Of a stretch of 19,903 nt of DNA, positions 1 through 9,446 are shown in pieces. The notes below the pieces were generated by a model. That model had not been told where the DNA came from. It worked only from the letters and a program-made list of their open reading frames with translations, and did not search any database. This DNA is from JBFLXN01 sp040755715 [NCBI: Candidatus Edwardsbacteria bacterium]. Its GTDB lineage: Bacteria > Edwardsbacteria > AC1 > JBFLXN01. Position 1 is the stretch's first letter, and each line of letters begins with the position of its first letter. The stretch is from positions 1 to 19,903 of the forward strand of contig JBFLXN010000037.1 in NCBI GenBank assembly GCA_040755715.1, in the 5' to 3' direction. Made by a program: the position numbers and the translations under genes.

Positions 1-128
1 GTACCTCCTCTTTAGAGGAAGCCTACCATAATTAATCAAACCTTCGTCAAGAGACCATTACGACCAATTCTATATTTCTAAATGACCAAAAATAACTCAG
101 AATTTGCACCGAAATCGGTGAAGCCCCT
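1..128. other. Non-coding left flank ending at a gene-truncation junction
   Basis: No open frame with a plausible start is visible. A short inverted repeat lies at 107-120. Methyltransferase homology starts abruptly near base 129, at the residues INPLAVLTARANYL. The residues just before it (TEIGEAP) do not resemble the D-[LI]-N-P motif context expected in this family, so the junction is placed at about 125-129. What this flank originally belonged to is unknown; it could be an element end, or the site of a deletion or an assembly join. Confidence 0.5.
107..120. repeat. Short inverted repeat at the truncation junction
   Basis: Arms CACCGA (107-112) and TCGGTG (115-120) are separated by AA. The hairpin lies 8 bases before the point where methyltransferase homology begins. 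Subterminal hairpins occur at the ends of some mobile elements, but no element is otherwise identifiable here. Confidence 0.4.
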
Positions 129-1991
129 ATAAATCCACTTGCAGTTCTTACAGCCCGAGCAAACTATCTGATTGCTTTTTCAAAATTCATCCCTTATGTC
201 AGACCAATAACTATACCGGTTTATCTGTGTGATTCTATACTTGCCCCGAGCAGGTATCAAGAGGAAGACAAACTACCGTATGAAAATGCAATTCCTTTTA
301 CTACAACGAAATGTGTTTACTGGTTTCCTGTTTCAGCACAAAGTAAAGAGTATATTGATGGGTTTACGGCAAAAGTAGATATTGCCCTAAAAGGAAAACT
401 AAAACCTGAAAAATTTGAAGAACAAATCAGGAATGACTTTAAACTCCCCGCTAAAGATATAGAACTCTTAACCAATATTTATAAACAAATAAAGCAATTG
501 GCTGATAACAATGAAAATGGTATTTGGGCAAAATACTTAAAGAATGCTTTTGCACCTGCTTTTCTGGGTAAATTTGATTTTGTAATTGGCAATCCACCGT
601 GGATAAGATGGGATTTTCTTTCAGATGATTACAGAAAAGCAACACTTAAACTCTGGCATAAATACGGACTTTTTTCACTTAAAGGATACGAAGGTCGTCT
701 TGGTGGTGGTAAAAAGGATTTTTCAATGCTGTTCACTTATGCCTGTGCTGATAACTATTTAAAAGATAAAGGAATTTTGGGATTTGTAATTACAATAGAT
801 GTATTTAAATCAAAAGGGCGAGGTGAAGGTTTCAGAAGTTTTACCATAAAGAATAATAATGTAAATCTTAAAGTTCTAAGTATGGAGCATTTGGTAGATG
901 TTGAGCCATTTACCACTGCAAGGAATAGAAATAAAACATCTATTTTCTTTTTAAGAAAAGGAGAAAAAACAACCTATCCTGTCCATATTATTGAATGGAG
1001 AAAAAAACACGGTATAGGAAAAATAACCCCTGATTGGTCATTGGAAAAAGTTATAGAAAATTCCGAATTAAAAAATTTGGAAGCAATCCCTATTGTGTCC
1101 AAAAAGTTAACTTCTTCTTGGCAGACAGGTTCTGTTTCTAACCATAGATTATTTGATAAGATAAAAGGGAAAAATCCTTACAAGGCACATGCAGGAGTAT
1201 ATGGTGTGCCCTATGGTGTTTTCTGGATGGAACTCAAGGAAGTTAGACCTGATGGAAAAATTGTTGTTAAAAATATGACTGAGCGTGGAGATATTAAAGT
1301 CCAACCCGTAACTACTGTGATAGAATCAGATTTAATATTTCCTGCTGTTAGTGGTAGAAATATTACGAGGTTCGGTATAAAATCTCATTTTTATATGTTA
1401 GTTCCGCAAAACCCAAAAACTCGGAAGCCCTATCCTGAAGATTGGATGCTTGAAAATACACCTATGACTTTTGCTTATCTCAAACAATTTGAAAAGGTAT
1501 TACTTTCTCGTAGGTCCAAATCTGTCAGGGAATTAGCAAATAAAACAGAACCTTATGCTATATTCGGAGTAGGGGAATATACTTTTGAAAAATATCGTGT
1601 AACATGGATGGGATTAACGGATAGAATTTCTGCTGTTGTCTTATCAAAGATTAGAACAGATTTTGGAATAAAACCAATAATTTCTACACATCTTACTTCT
1701 TTTATACCGGTAGATAATAAAGAAGAGGCTCATTATCTTTGTGCAGTTTTAAATTCAGAACTTGTAAATAATTTTATAAAAAGTTTTTCACTCCGAGGTG
1801 GCGGATTCGGAACGCCATCATCAATAAAGCCACTTGCCATTCCGCAATTTGACCCGAACAATAAAATCCATAAAAAACTCGCAGAACTTTCTGAAGAAGC
1901 GCATAATCATGTGAAAAGAGACATTGATATTTCTGATATTGAAAAAGAAATAAATTCAGAGGTAGAAAAATTATGGAATATAAAGTATTGA
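129..1991 (+). pseudogene. 5'-truncated adenine-N6 DNA methyltransferase (Eco57I / type IIG-like) remnant
   Basis: This frame stays open from about base 96 to the TGA at 1991, giving 620 residues of homology from base 129. It contains the motif IV signature NPPW (591-602), the catalytic N-P-P-[YFW] of adenine-N6 methylases, and the upstream motif NPLAVLTARANYL common in large Eco57I/PglX-like enzymes. The segment after NPPW, with LGGGKKDFSMLFTYACADNYL, continues the methylase fold, and the C-terminal half looks like a target-recognition region. Motif I (the AdoMet-binding D-P-x-C-G-x-G) is absent, and the N-terminal third is missing. No ATG or GTG occurs in frame near the junction; the first usable codon is a TTG at 498, inside conserved sequence. 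The gene is therefore most likely a recent truncation, or an assembly chimera, since the remaining frame has no internal stop. The family could have carried a helicase or nuclease partner upstream, which is not visible. Confidence 0.75.
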
Positions 1992-2806
1992 CTTGTGATG
2001 ACCCCCAATATCCCAAAAAACTTAAAGAACGACTCGGCTCTGAATGTCCATCTAAACTTTATTACTGGGGACCACTAAAATTTTTAGATATATTCACTAT
2101 GGCCGTAATTTCTGCTGATTCAATTGGCGGTATAGCATATATGGCGGCAAATCAGGTTTTGTTTACTATAAGAGATTATGCAATGAACTATATTGGACCG
2201 CATTACTCCGTTATGGAACACGAAATCTTCCGACTGGGATTATGGAAGAAATGCCATAATACAGTTACACTTTTCACGGCGAAAGGTTTGGCGGTTGAAA
2301 GTTATGGATCATTCTTATTAGACAGATTTTATCCGCCATTTGATAAATTTCCTGAAAGAGAAGAATATTTCCGGAGGGCACAAGACCACGAGTTGCTGAT
2401 GCTTTCAGTTGCTGAGCCAAACCAAACAAGACAAATTCGTAAAAGCATCATGGAACGCAATTGGATTGCGTGTAATCTCGGTGATATAGTTTTTGTCCCT
2501 TATGGAGTAAAAGGTTCAAAAACCTATACTATGTGCAAAAGAATCGTAAAGGCAGGTAATATACCAATTTTCACTACAGACAGCGAACAAAACAAAGACC
2601 TTCACCAACTCGGTATCCCTGCATATAACCGAAAGACAGTTAAAGGGTTTCTTGAAAAACACGGTGTCAAACTGTGGACATCAGAAAACGATAAAAATAC
2701 AGTGGAACAAGAATATGCTTTTTCTACAGAAAATCATTCTTACGGCAAGAAACATACCCAATTGCAGATGGAATTTTTGGGGAAAAATAAGAAATTGAAA
2801 AAATAG
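1973..2806 (+). CDS. DprA/Smf-like SLOG-domain protein
   Basis: This 277-residue protein begins inside the end of the methylase frame (19-base overlap), so translation is probably coupled. Its N-terminus (DDPQYPKKLKERL, then LYYWG) matches the opening of DprA/Smf proteins, where Y-P-x-x-L precedes a P-x-x-L-x-x-x-G motif. The Rossmann-like core follows: AVISADSIGG aligns with the DprA V-G-x-R region, and MERNWIACNLGDIVFVPYG with R-N-R-I-I-A-x-L-S. GSKTYTMCK aligns with the S-G-T-x-x-T-A segment. Several canonical DprA residues are altered, so it is unlikely to be the housekeeping natural-transformation protein. SLOG-superfamily proteins are often nucleotide or nucleic-acid binding and recur in conflict systems. 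Pairing with an adenine methylase suggests a modification or defence role, which is inference. The residues after about 240 are polar and look disordered. Confidence 0.7.
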   Translation: MEYKVLTCDDPQYPKKLKERLGSECPSKLYYWGPLKFLDIFTMAVISADSIGGIAYMAANQVLFTIRDYAMNYIGPHYSVMEHEIFRLGLWKKCHNTVTLFTAKGLAVESYGSFLLDRFYPPFDKFPEREEYFRRAQDHELLMLSVAEPNQTRQIRKSIMERNWIACNLGDIVFVPYGVKGSKTYTMCKRIVKAGNIPIFTTDSEQNKDLHQLGIPAYNRKTVKGFLEKHGVKLWTSENDKNTVEQEYAFSTENHSYGKKHTQLQMEFLGKNKKLKK

Positions 2807-2816
2807 TTTGAGGTAT

Positions 2817-4595
2817 ATGTCCAATCGCATTCCTGATAATCTTATAGAAGAAATTCGTCTGGCCAATGACATTGTGGAAGTAATTTCAGAACATCTCTCC
2901 TTAAAGAAAGTTGGCAAATATTATAAGACCCTCTGCCCCTTTCATCAAGAAAAGACTCCATCCTTCATCGTTACTCCCGAAAGACAAATTTATCACTGTT
3001 TTGGCTGCGGTAAAGGCGGCAATGTCTATGGCTTCTTGATGGAATACGAAAAAGTCAGTTTTTTTGAGGCAATCAAGACCTTGGCCAAAAGAGCCGGAAT
3101 AAATCTTCCCACCAGAGAGGAAAAGAAAGAAGGCAACGACCTTCTGTATCAAGCCAATGAGTTCGCCGCCAAATTCTATCGAGAAATATTATTAAGTGAA
3201 AAAGGAAAAGGAGGGAGAGAATATCTGATAAAGAGAGGCATCAACGAAGAGACTCAGGAAGAATTTAGATTAGGCTATGCCCCTGATGCCTGGGACGAGT
3301 TATTAAAGGCGGGCGGGAGAAAATCACTCTCTAGCAAGATTCTGAAGGACGCCGGCTTGATTATTGAGAGAGAAGATAAAAGTGGTTTCTATGACCGCTT
3401 CCGTAATCGCCTGATGTTTCCTATCTTTTCCACTACTGGGCGAGTCGTTGGTTTTGGCGGAAGAAGCTTAGAGACTAAGGAAGAAGCGAAATATGTTAAT
3501 TCGCCAGAAACCGCTATCTATCAAAAGGGAAGAACACTTTACGGATTGTTTCAGGCTAAAAATGAAATTCGCCAAAAAGAAGATGCTATTTTAGTGGAAG
3601 GAAATTTTGACCTTCTGATACCTTATCAGGCTGGATTTAAAAATATTGTGGCTTCACTGGGCACAGCTCTGACCGAAGAACAAGTTAAAGTTCTCTCACG
3701 CTACACCTCAAAAGTATTTATTGTCTATGATGGAGATTCTGCCGGACTCAATGCCGCCTTGAAGGCCATTGACCTTCTCTTAGAGGCAAACTTGGAAGTG
3801 AAAGTATCCAGATTGCCAAAAGAAACTGACCCGGACAACCTCATCCGTAGTCAAGGTAAAGAGGCATTCTCAAAAGTTTTACAATCTGCCACTGATTTTG
3901 TTGATTTTAAACTGGCTCTCTTTTCCGAAAAGAGTGACCTTAGAGAGATAGCACAAAAGGCAAAAATAGCTGAATTACTTCTGGAAAGTATGAGAAAAGT
4001 CAGAGATGAAATGCGACAAAGGCTTTATCTAAATAAAATGGCCCAAAGACTTGCCTTACCAGAAGAAATTTTGTGGCACAGTTTGACAGTCAAAAGGAAA
4101 ACAATTAAAGAACAGTTTGCTTTTACCCCACCGGCCATTGATTTAAGTCATTTTGAGACTGAATTACTTGGCTTCATTTTGACTAATCCAGACAAAATCT
4201 CTGAAAGAATACAAGACTTAATGGTAGAGGGTTTTTCTGACCATCGTTGTCAGGAAATTTTAAAAGAGATTATCAAAGCAGGAGAAAAGATTGATTTTGC
4301 AGATTCATTTAATCATTTAAGTCAGGATAGTCAAAGCCTTTTCTCTGAAATTTTAGTGAAAAGAGATATGCAAGAAAAAGCATTTGGAGGAGATGAGGAA
4401 GAAATCACCAGAGCCATTCAAGACTATTTAAAGAAAATCAGAAAGATTAAACTTGAACAAAAAATCAAAGAAATAAAAACCCTATTAGTTACTGGGGGGG
4501 GGGACAAAGAGAGCACAGATAATCTTTTGCGAGAGTATCATTCTTTAAAGAAAGAGACAGTGAGAGGAGCAAAAGGGGAGAATAGAGAGAAATGA
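2817..4595 (+). CDS. dnaG: DNA primase DnaG
   Basis: This 592-residue primase makes RNA primers for replication forks. The N-terminal CHC2 zinc ribbon is complete: C40, H43, C61 and C64, within [11 protein letters not shown] and [12 protein letters not shown]. The catalytic TOPRIM core has V-E-G at residues 260-262, D-G-D at 305-307, and DPDNL downstream. A C-terminal helicase-interaction region follows. ATG 2817 is chosen because [13 protein letters not shown] matches the usual DnaG start; a TTG nine bases upstream would add only three residues. The ribosome site is poor (GAGG only 3 bases before ATG), and the start lies 10 bases after the SLOG gene's stop, so coupling to upstream translation is likely. 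A run of ten G (4494-4503) sits in codons 560-563. The stop overlaps the rpoD start as ATGA. No rpsU precedes it, unlike the classic rpsU-dnaG-rpoD order. Confidence 0.96.
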   Translation: MSNRIPDNLIEEIRLANDIVEVISEHLSLKKVGKYYKTLCPFHQEKTPSFIVTPERQIYHCFGCGKGGNVYGFLMEYEKVSFFEAIKTLAKRAGINLPTREEKKEGNDLLYQANEFAAKFYREILLSEKGKGGREYLIKRGINEETQEEFRLGYAPDAWDELLKAGGRKSLSSKILKDAGLIIEREDKSGFYDRFRNRLMFPIFSTTGRVVGFGGRSLETKEEAKYVNSPETAIYQKGRTLYGLFQAKNEIRQKEDAILVEGNFDLLIPYQAGFKNIVASLGTALTEEQVKVLSRYTSKVFIVYDGDSAGLNAALKAIDLLLEANLEVKVSRLPKETDPDNLIRSQGKEAFSKVLQSATDFVDFKLALFSEKSDLREIAQKAKIAELLLESMRKVRDEMRQRLYLNKMAQRLALPEEILWHSLTVKRKTIKEQFAFTPPAIDLSHFETELLGFILTNPDKISERIQDLMVEGFSDHRCQEILKEIIKAGEKIDFADSFNHLSQDSQSLFSEILVKRDMQEKAFGGDEEEITRAIQDYLKKIRKIKLEQKIKEIKTLLVTGGGDKESTDNLLREYHSLKKETVRGAKGENREK

Positions 4596-6319
4596 AAGAA
4601 CGTCGCTTGAAGGAAAGATATAAGAAACTTTTAGCCATAGGAAAGAAGGAAGGTTTTCTCACCTACCAAAAGATTAACGACCTCTTGCCGGAAGAGATTA
4701 TCTCACCCGAAGAATTAGACAACATCATTATGATGATAAGCGAAGCAGGGGTGGAAGTCGTTGATTCTGAAGAGGAATTTCTTCAACAAAAGGCCTTCAA
4801 GGAGAAGCGTAAAAAAGAGGCGCTGGCTGAAGAAGTAATTCCGGTGAAATACGATGACCCTGCCCGATTGTATCTCCAGGATATCGGCAGAATTTCGTTG
4901 TTGACTAAAGAGCACGAGCAGAGTATCGCTGACAGGATTGAGCAGAGTGAACGAAAAATTCTACAACTCCTCTTTGAGTCAGAATCCCAGATTGATGAAC
5001 TTTTACAGTGGGGTAAAGAATTTGAAAAGAAAAGACTTCCTTTGGAAGAATTTGTTCACTTAGATTCAGAAGAATTGTTATTAAATTTGCCACTCTGGCG
5101 TGAGAGAGTGAGAATCCGACAAAGATTAAAAAAAATAAAGAATGAATATCGTGAATTAAAAAAGCTAAAAGCCCGCAAAAGGAGAAATGAGACGGTTGAG
5201 AGAGAAACATTTCAACAGCAAGAAAAATTTATCAATGAAGTTCTTATTCTTAAACTACATTCCAAAAGAAAGGACATATTAGTGCAGAGGATGAAAGAGT
5301 GGGCCGCCCAAATTGAAGAATGTTTTGCTACCATTGAGCGAGTTTGTCAAGAGGCCGGGATGAGCAAACAAGAAATGAAACATTGGGCTCGCCGTCTAGC
5401 CGGAGAGAAGAAGAAACTTTTAAAAAGAGAGAAGAAACAATGTCCTTTTAACCGGGCCGAGCTTCTGACTTTTTTAGAAAAAATCAAGGAGGCCACCAAG
5501 AAAATAAAAAAAATAGAACAGCAAGCTAATATTCTTTCCACAGACATTGGCAAAGTTGTAGAAGAGATTGAGGCCGCAGAACAAGTAGCGAAAGTAGCTA
5601 AGAAAGAAATGGTAGAGGGTAATGTCCGTCTGGTTATTTCTACCGCTAAGCGATATACTAATCGTGGCTTGGATTTCCTGGACTTAATTCAGGAAGGAAA
5701 TGCCGGTTTAATGAAAGCAGTAGAAAAATTTGATTATCGTAAAGGTTACAAATTTTCTACCTATGCTACTTGGTGGATTAGACAGGCAATTACTAGAGCC
5801 ATTGCTGACCAAGCCCGGACTATCAGAGTGCCAGTGCATATGATTGAGGCAATTAATCGTGTCTCTAAAACCTCACGAAAATTGGTGCAAGAATACGGTC
5901 GGGAGCCCACCTCTGAAGAAATTGCCGAACATCTTGATTTGTCTTCAGAAAAAATAAAGTCAATTATCAAAGTAGCTCAAGAACCAATTTCCCTGGACCG
6001 AACAATTGGTGATGATGAGGAATCTACCTTTGGCGATTTTATTGAAGATGTTACTGCTAAATCGCCAGCTAAATCCGCCACTTTCCTTATGCTCCAAGAC
6101 CGCATCTCCAGAGTTCTGGGGACCTTGACTAAGCGTGAAGAGAAGATTGTTAGACTGCGTTTTGGCTTAGAAGACGGTATTCCTAGAACCTTAGAAGAGG
6201 TTGGCGTAATCTTTAATGTTACCCGAGAACGGGTGAGACAGATTGAAGTCAAGGCTTTGCGTAAACTGCGACATCCGTCCCGCGCCAGGAGATTGGAAGA
6301 GTTTTTAGAAGCTGTCTGA
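4592..6319 (+). CDS. rpoD: Primary sigma factor RpoD (sigma-70)
   Basis: This is a 575-residue housekeeping sigma factor. Region 1.1-like sequence occupies roughly residues 1-65. Region 1.2 begins near residue 87 with [19 protein letters not shown] Lys/Glu-rich non-conserved region follows, about 200 residues long. Region 2 starts at residue 340 with [16 protein letters not shown] and continues through [20 protein letters not shown] and the -10 recognition helix [17 protein letters not shown]. Regions 3 and 4 follow, ending with the region 4.2 helix-turn-helix [20 protein letters not shown], which reads the -35 element. The ATG overlaps the dnaG stop (ATGA), so the two are translationally coupled. 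Canonical regions 2.4 and 4.2 fit the TTGAC/TATAGT promoters found in this window. Length and domain order are normal for a primary sigma factor. Confidence 0.96.
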   Translation: MKERRLKERYKKLLAIGKKEGFLTYQKINDLLPEEIISPEELDNIIMMISEAGVEVVDSEEEFLQQKAFKEKRKKEALAEEVIPVKYDDPARLYLQDIGRISLLTKEHEQSIADRIEQSERKILQLLFESESQIDELLQWGKEFEKKRLPLEEFVHLDSEELLLNLPLWRERVRIRQRLKKIKNEYRELKKLKARKRRNETVERETFQQQEKFINEVLILKLHSKRKDILVQRMKEWAAQIEECFATIERVCQEAGMSKQEMKHWARRLAGEKKKLLKREKKQCPFNRAELLTFLEKIKEATKKIKKIEQQANILSTDIGKVVEEIEAAEQVAKVAKKEMVEGNVRLVISTAKRYTNRGLDFLDLIQEGNAGLMKAVEKFDYRKGYKFSTYATWWIRQAITRAIADQARTIRVPVHMIEAINRVSKTSRKLVQEYGREPTSEEIAEHLDLSSEKIKSIIKVAQEPISLDRTIGDDEESTFGDFIEDVTAKSPAKSATFLMLQDRISRVLGTLTKREEKIVRLRFGLEDGIPRTLEEVGVIFNVTRERVRQIEVKALRKLRHPSRARRLEEFLEAV

Positions 6320-6384
6320 GAAGGCAGAAGGCAGAGAGAAAAATATAGCCTGCCTATTGCTTACTGTTAACATAGGAGACCAAA

Positions 6385-7713
6385 ATGAAGCAGACTAACC
6401 TTATCAAGAAAGTAGAAAATGACCGGGTGAAATTTATCCATCTCCAGTTTACCGACATCTTAGGCACAATTAAGAATGTGACTAAACCAGTTGAACATTT
6501 GCCCCGAATCCTAGAAGAAGGTGTCTGGTTTGATGGTTCTTCCATTGAAGGTTTTGCTCGAATCTGTGAAAGCGATATGCTTTTGGTTCCAGACCTTTCT
6601 ACTTACCATCTCCTTCCCTGGAGTGAAAATGAAAAAAGAGCCGCCAGAATTATCTGTGATATCCAAACCATAAATACTCAACCATTTGAAGGAGACCCTC
6701 GCTATATTCTTAAGCGTATGCTTAAAAAGGCTAAAGAAAAGGGATACATCTATAACACCGGGCCAGAAGTGGAATTTTTCCTTTTGCAAAAGATAGACGG
6801 GCGCCCCAAGCCTGTGCCTCACGATGTCGGTGGTTACTTTGATTTTTCCCCACACGACCCTGCCTCCGAAGTTAGAGAAGAAACACTTTTAGCCTTGAAA
6901 GAGTTAGGAATCAATGGAGAATCAAGTCAACACGAAGTCGCTGGTGGTCAACATGAAATTGACATCCGCTATGCTGATGCTCTTACTTCTGCTGACAATG
7001 TGATGACCTTAAAATATACCATTCGGGCCATTGCCCATCGCCATGACCTTTACACCACCTTTATGCCCAAACCCATCTTTGGCATCAATGGTTCAGGAAT
7101 GCACACTCACCAGAGTCTTTTCAACACTAAGGGAGAAAACCTTTTCTTTGCCAGAGATGACCGCTATAAACTTTCTAAACTAGCTTATTCTTTTATTGCT
7201 GGGCAGTTGGCTCATGCCAAAGCTTTAGCAGCGATTGTCGCTCAGACGGTGAACTCCTATAAAAGATTGGTGCCGGGATATGAAGCTCCGGTTTATATTT
7301 GTTGGGGACAGGTGAATCGCTCAGCCTTAATTCGCATCCCTCGCTACTCTAAAGGGAGAGAACAAGCTACCAGAGCGGAACTGCGCTGTCCTGACCCTTG
7401 TTGTAATCCCTATCTTGCCTTTGCCTGTATGCTCGCCGCGGGACTAGATGGAGTTGAAAAGAGGATGAAACCACCAGAGCCAGTGGAAGAAAATGTCTAT
7501 CATTTTGATGACCAAAAACTAAAGGAACTCTCTATTGATTCACTGCCAGGCTCATTAGAAGAGGCTCTGAATGAATTAGAGAAAGACAAAGTTTTACTTG
7601 AGGCGCTGGGTTCCCACACCGCAGAGAAATTGTTACAAGCCAAGAAAACTGAATGGAATGATTATCGCACTCAGGTAACCCCATGGGAACTTCAGGAGTA
7701 TTTGGAATTCTAA
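6385..7713 (+). CDS. glnA: Glutamine synthetase, type I-alpha
   Basis: This 442-residue enzyme makes glutamine from glutamate, ammonia and ATP. The family signatures are in order: FDGSSIEGFARICESD (residues 49-64), the metal-site stretch GPEVEFFLL, HEVAGGQHEID, NGSGMHTHQSLF, the ATP/glutamate region NSYKRLVPGYEAPV, and NRSALIRIPRYSKG. The length, the absence of the roughly 25-residue insertion, and a Bacillus-like C-terminus (TQVTPWELQEYL) place it in the I-alpha class, which is feedback-inhibited rather than adenylylated. R59 in FARICESD corresponds to the arginine linked to glutamine feedback in Bacillus subtilis. ATG 6385 has AGGAG at 6374-6378, spaced 6 bases. It lies 65 bases after rpoD in the same direction and may be cotranscribed. 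Its stop codon overlaps the TA at the left edge of the inserted element at 7711-7915. Confidence 0.97.
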   Translation: MKQTNLIKKVENDRVKFIHLQFTDILGTIKNVTKPVEHLPRILEEGVWFDGSSIEGFARICESDMLLVPDLSTYHLLPWSENEKRAARIICDIQTINTQPFEGDPRYILKRMLKKAKEKGYIYNTGPEVEFFLLQKIDGRPKPVPHDVGGYFDFSPHDPASEVREETLLALKELGINGESSQHEVAGGQHEIDIRYADALTSADNVMTLKYTIRAIAHRHDLYTTFMPKPIFGINGSGMHTHQSLFNTKGENLFFARDDRYKLSKLAYSFIAGQLAHAKALAAIVAQTVNSYKRLVPGYEAPVYICWGQVNRSALIRIPRYSKGREQATRAELRCPDPCCNPYLAFACMLAAGLDGVEKRMKPPEPVEENVYHFDDQKLKELSIDSLPGSLEEALNELEKDKVLLEALGSHTAEKLLQAKKTEWNDYRTQVTPWELQEYLEF

Positions 7714-7915
7714 ACCGAAGTTTGACACTTTTTCCCTAAAAAATGGCTCGCCTTAGCGCGATTTCAAGGCTTCCAGACCAAAAAATGACGAAAAACTCGT
7801 AGTGTAACTTTTTTCATTTTATACAACTTTTAAAAAAGAGGGTTTGTAGTATAACTCAAAAATTAACTTCTTTTATATCAATGAGTTAGAAAACCAAGTG
7901 TCAAACTTCGGTTTA
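7711..7915. mobile_element. MITE-like element with TA target duplication
   Basis: A perfect inverted repeat frames this gap: aaccgaagtttgacac (7713-7728) and gtgtcaaacttcggtt (7898-7913). It is bordered on both sides by TA (7711-7712 and 7914-7915), and the match extends three further bases outward (TTC and GAA). The 201-bp core is non-coding and A+T rich, as expected for a miniature element mobilised by an IS630/Tc1-mariner-type transposase, which duplicates TA. Removing the core and one TA leaves GAATTCTAGAAAG, so glnA would have ended in TAG where it now ends in TAA, without changing the protein. Each arm carries TTGACA reading inward. No transposase gene is in the window. The hairpin could also act as a terminator between glnA and tldD. 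Confidence 0.65.
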
Positions 7916-7942
7916 GAAAGTTGATTTTTCTGGTAGGTCTTT

Positions 7943-9355
7943 ATGAATCAAATTCAAGCCAAACAAATTCTTCTGACACTTTTGTCCAGAGGTGGTGATT
8001 TTGCGGAAATCTACCTCCAGGAGGATTATTCCGCCAGAGCAACTTTTGATGATGGAAAAGTAGAAGACCTGGTATATGGGAAAGAGGCTGGGATTGGCCT
8101 GCGAGTTGTTGAAGGAGAAAAAACTTATTTTGCTAACACAAATCACCTTGACTATAAATCTCTCCTCTCGCTAGCAAAGAGTCTTGCTTCTGGAATTGGA
8201 AAATCTAAAAAAATTAAGACAATTCCGCCTAAAACACGGCGGCTCTCCGACAAATTTAAGAGACGCAAACTTTTGGAGAGATGTCCGGTAAAAATTGACC
8301 CGACTAAAATAGATATTAATAGAAAGATTGCGCTTCTTCATTCAGCTGACCAAGCCGCACGGGACTATGACTCACGAATTAATCAGGTGAGTATTCTCTA
8401 TTCTGATAATATCTCAAGGATTACCATCGCTAATTCCGAAGGAATCTTTGATAAAGAAACCAGAGTAGATTCAGTTTTACGAGTAAGTTGTGTCGCTAAG
8501 GATAAAGAACAAATCCAATCAGGGTTGGCGGTGGCGGCGGAGAAGCGAGGATTTGAACTCTTTCACAAAGAGAAGCCCACTAAATTAGCTCGGGAAGCAG
8601 CCAGATTAGCCATTCTGCAATTGTCGGCCGAGCCTGCCTCCGCAGGTATTTTCCCCGTAGTCCTGTCATCTCAAGCCGGTGGAGTAATGATTCATGAAGC
8701 CTGTGGACACGGCTTAGAAGGAGACTTCGTTAAACGAAAGCTCTCTGTTTATGCCGGAAAAATTGGTGAAAAAGTAGCCTCAGAGTTAGTCACGGTGATT
8801 GATGATGGAACACTCAGAAACAAAAGGGGTTCAGGAAAGATGGACGACGAAGGCAACCCTACCAAGCGAAATGTCTTAATTGAAAAAGGAATCTTGAAAG
8901 GTTATTTGCACGACCAAAAGTCAGCTAAAGAGAATGGTGTTACTCCCACTGGCAATGGACGACGCGAAAGTTATCGCTTCTTGCCGATTCCTCGGATGAC
9001 TAATACCTTCATTGCCCCGGGAAAAGATAAGCCTGAAGAAATTATCAAATCTGTAAAATCCGGAATTTTCGTGAAGGATATGGGTGGAGGACAGGTTGAC
9101 ATTGTTAATGGAAATTTTGTCTTCAAAGTTACTGAAGGATATTTGATTGAGGGCGGCAAAATTACCAAACCGGTGAGAGGAGCAACTCTTACCGGTAATG
9201 GCCCGGAAGTCTTAAAGAGTATTGATATGGTCGGCGATGACTTGACTTACTTCTCCCCGGGAACTTGTGGCAAAGACAATCAGGGAGCTCCGGAGACAAG
9301 TGCTCTGCCAACAATTCGCATTCCTAAAATAGTCGTGGGGGGAATAGTAAAATGA
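7943..9355 (+). CDS. tldD: TldD metalloprotease subunit
   Basis: This 470-residue protein is the metal-bearing half of the TldD/TldE protease, which degrades peptides; in other bacteria it is involved in CcdA degradation and microcin or RiPP maturation. The zinc-site motif HEACGH (H-E-x-x-x-H) is at residues 251-256, and a conserved cysteine metal ligand is at about residue 442 in SPGTCGKDNQGAPE. Other family blocks include VIDDGTLRNKRGSGKMDDEG and TPTGNGRRESYRF. ATG 7943 has only a weak TAGGT site about 5-9 bases upstream. The gene is separated from glnA by the MITE-like insertion, so its promoter may lie within or just after that element; none stands out. tldE follows after 91 bases. Confidence 0.95.
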   Translation: MNQIQAKQILLTLLSRGGDFAEIYLQEDYSARATFDDGKVEDLVYGKEAGIGLRVVEGEKTYFANTNHLDYKSLLSLAKSLASGIGKSKKIKTIPPKTRRLSDKFKRRKLLERCPVKIDPTKIDINRKIALLHSADQAARDYDSRINQVSILYSDNISRITIANSEGIFDKETRVDSVLRVSCVAKDKEQIQSGLAVAAEKRGFELFHKEKPTKLAREAARLAILQLSAEPASAGIFPVVLSSQAGGVMIHEACGHGLEGDFVKRKLSVYAGKIGEKVASELVTVIDDGTLRNKRGSGKMDDEGNPTKRNVLIEKGILKGYLHDQKSAKENGVTPTGNGRRESYRFLPIPRMTNTFIAPGKDKPEEIIKSVKSGIFVKDMGGGQVDIVNGNFVFKVTEGYLIEGGKITKPVRGATLTGNGPEVLKSIDMVGDDLTYFSPGTCGKDNQGAPETSALPTIRIPKIVVGGIVK

Positions 9356-9378
9356 TGTTTGGCAAATAAATACCTCAA

Positions 9379-9439
9379 TGCAAAATTAGCATTTATCAAT
9401 AAAAGAAATAATTTTGCAATGCTAATTGCTAATTTTGCA
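9379..9439. repeat. Palindromic word-repeat element between tldD and tldE
   Basis: A perfect 13-base inverted repeat pairs tgcaaaattagca (9379-9391) with tgctaattttgca (9427-9439). Between the arms the same words recur (attttgcaat, gctaatt), so the whole gap is built from one short word and its complement. It occupies the space where the tldE ribosome site would be expected, and no Shine-Dalgarno is visible before tldE. It could form a hairpin in the transcript. Confidence 0.6.
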
Positions 9440-9446
9440 ATTTACA

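Noticed and set aside
498-1991. Intact methyltransferase starting at TTG 498
   Set aside because: Coding homology continues in frame upstream to about 129, so 498 is internal and the gene lacks a real start.
4905-5210. 101-codon minus-strand frame inside rpoD
   Set aside because: It lies opposite the Lys/Glu-rich sigma region and reads as Leu/Phe-rich noise.
6511-6855. 114-codon minus-strand frame inside glnA
   Set aside because: glnA is a clear match over its full length; this frame is a by-product of its codon use.
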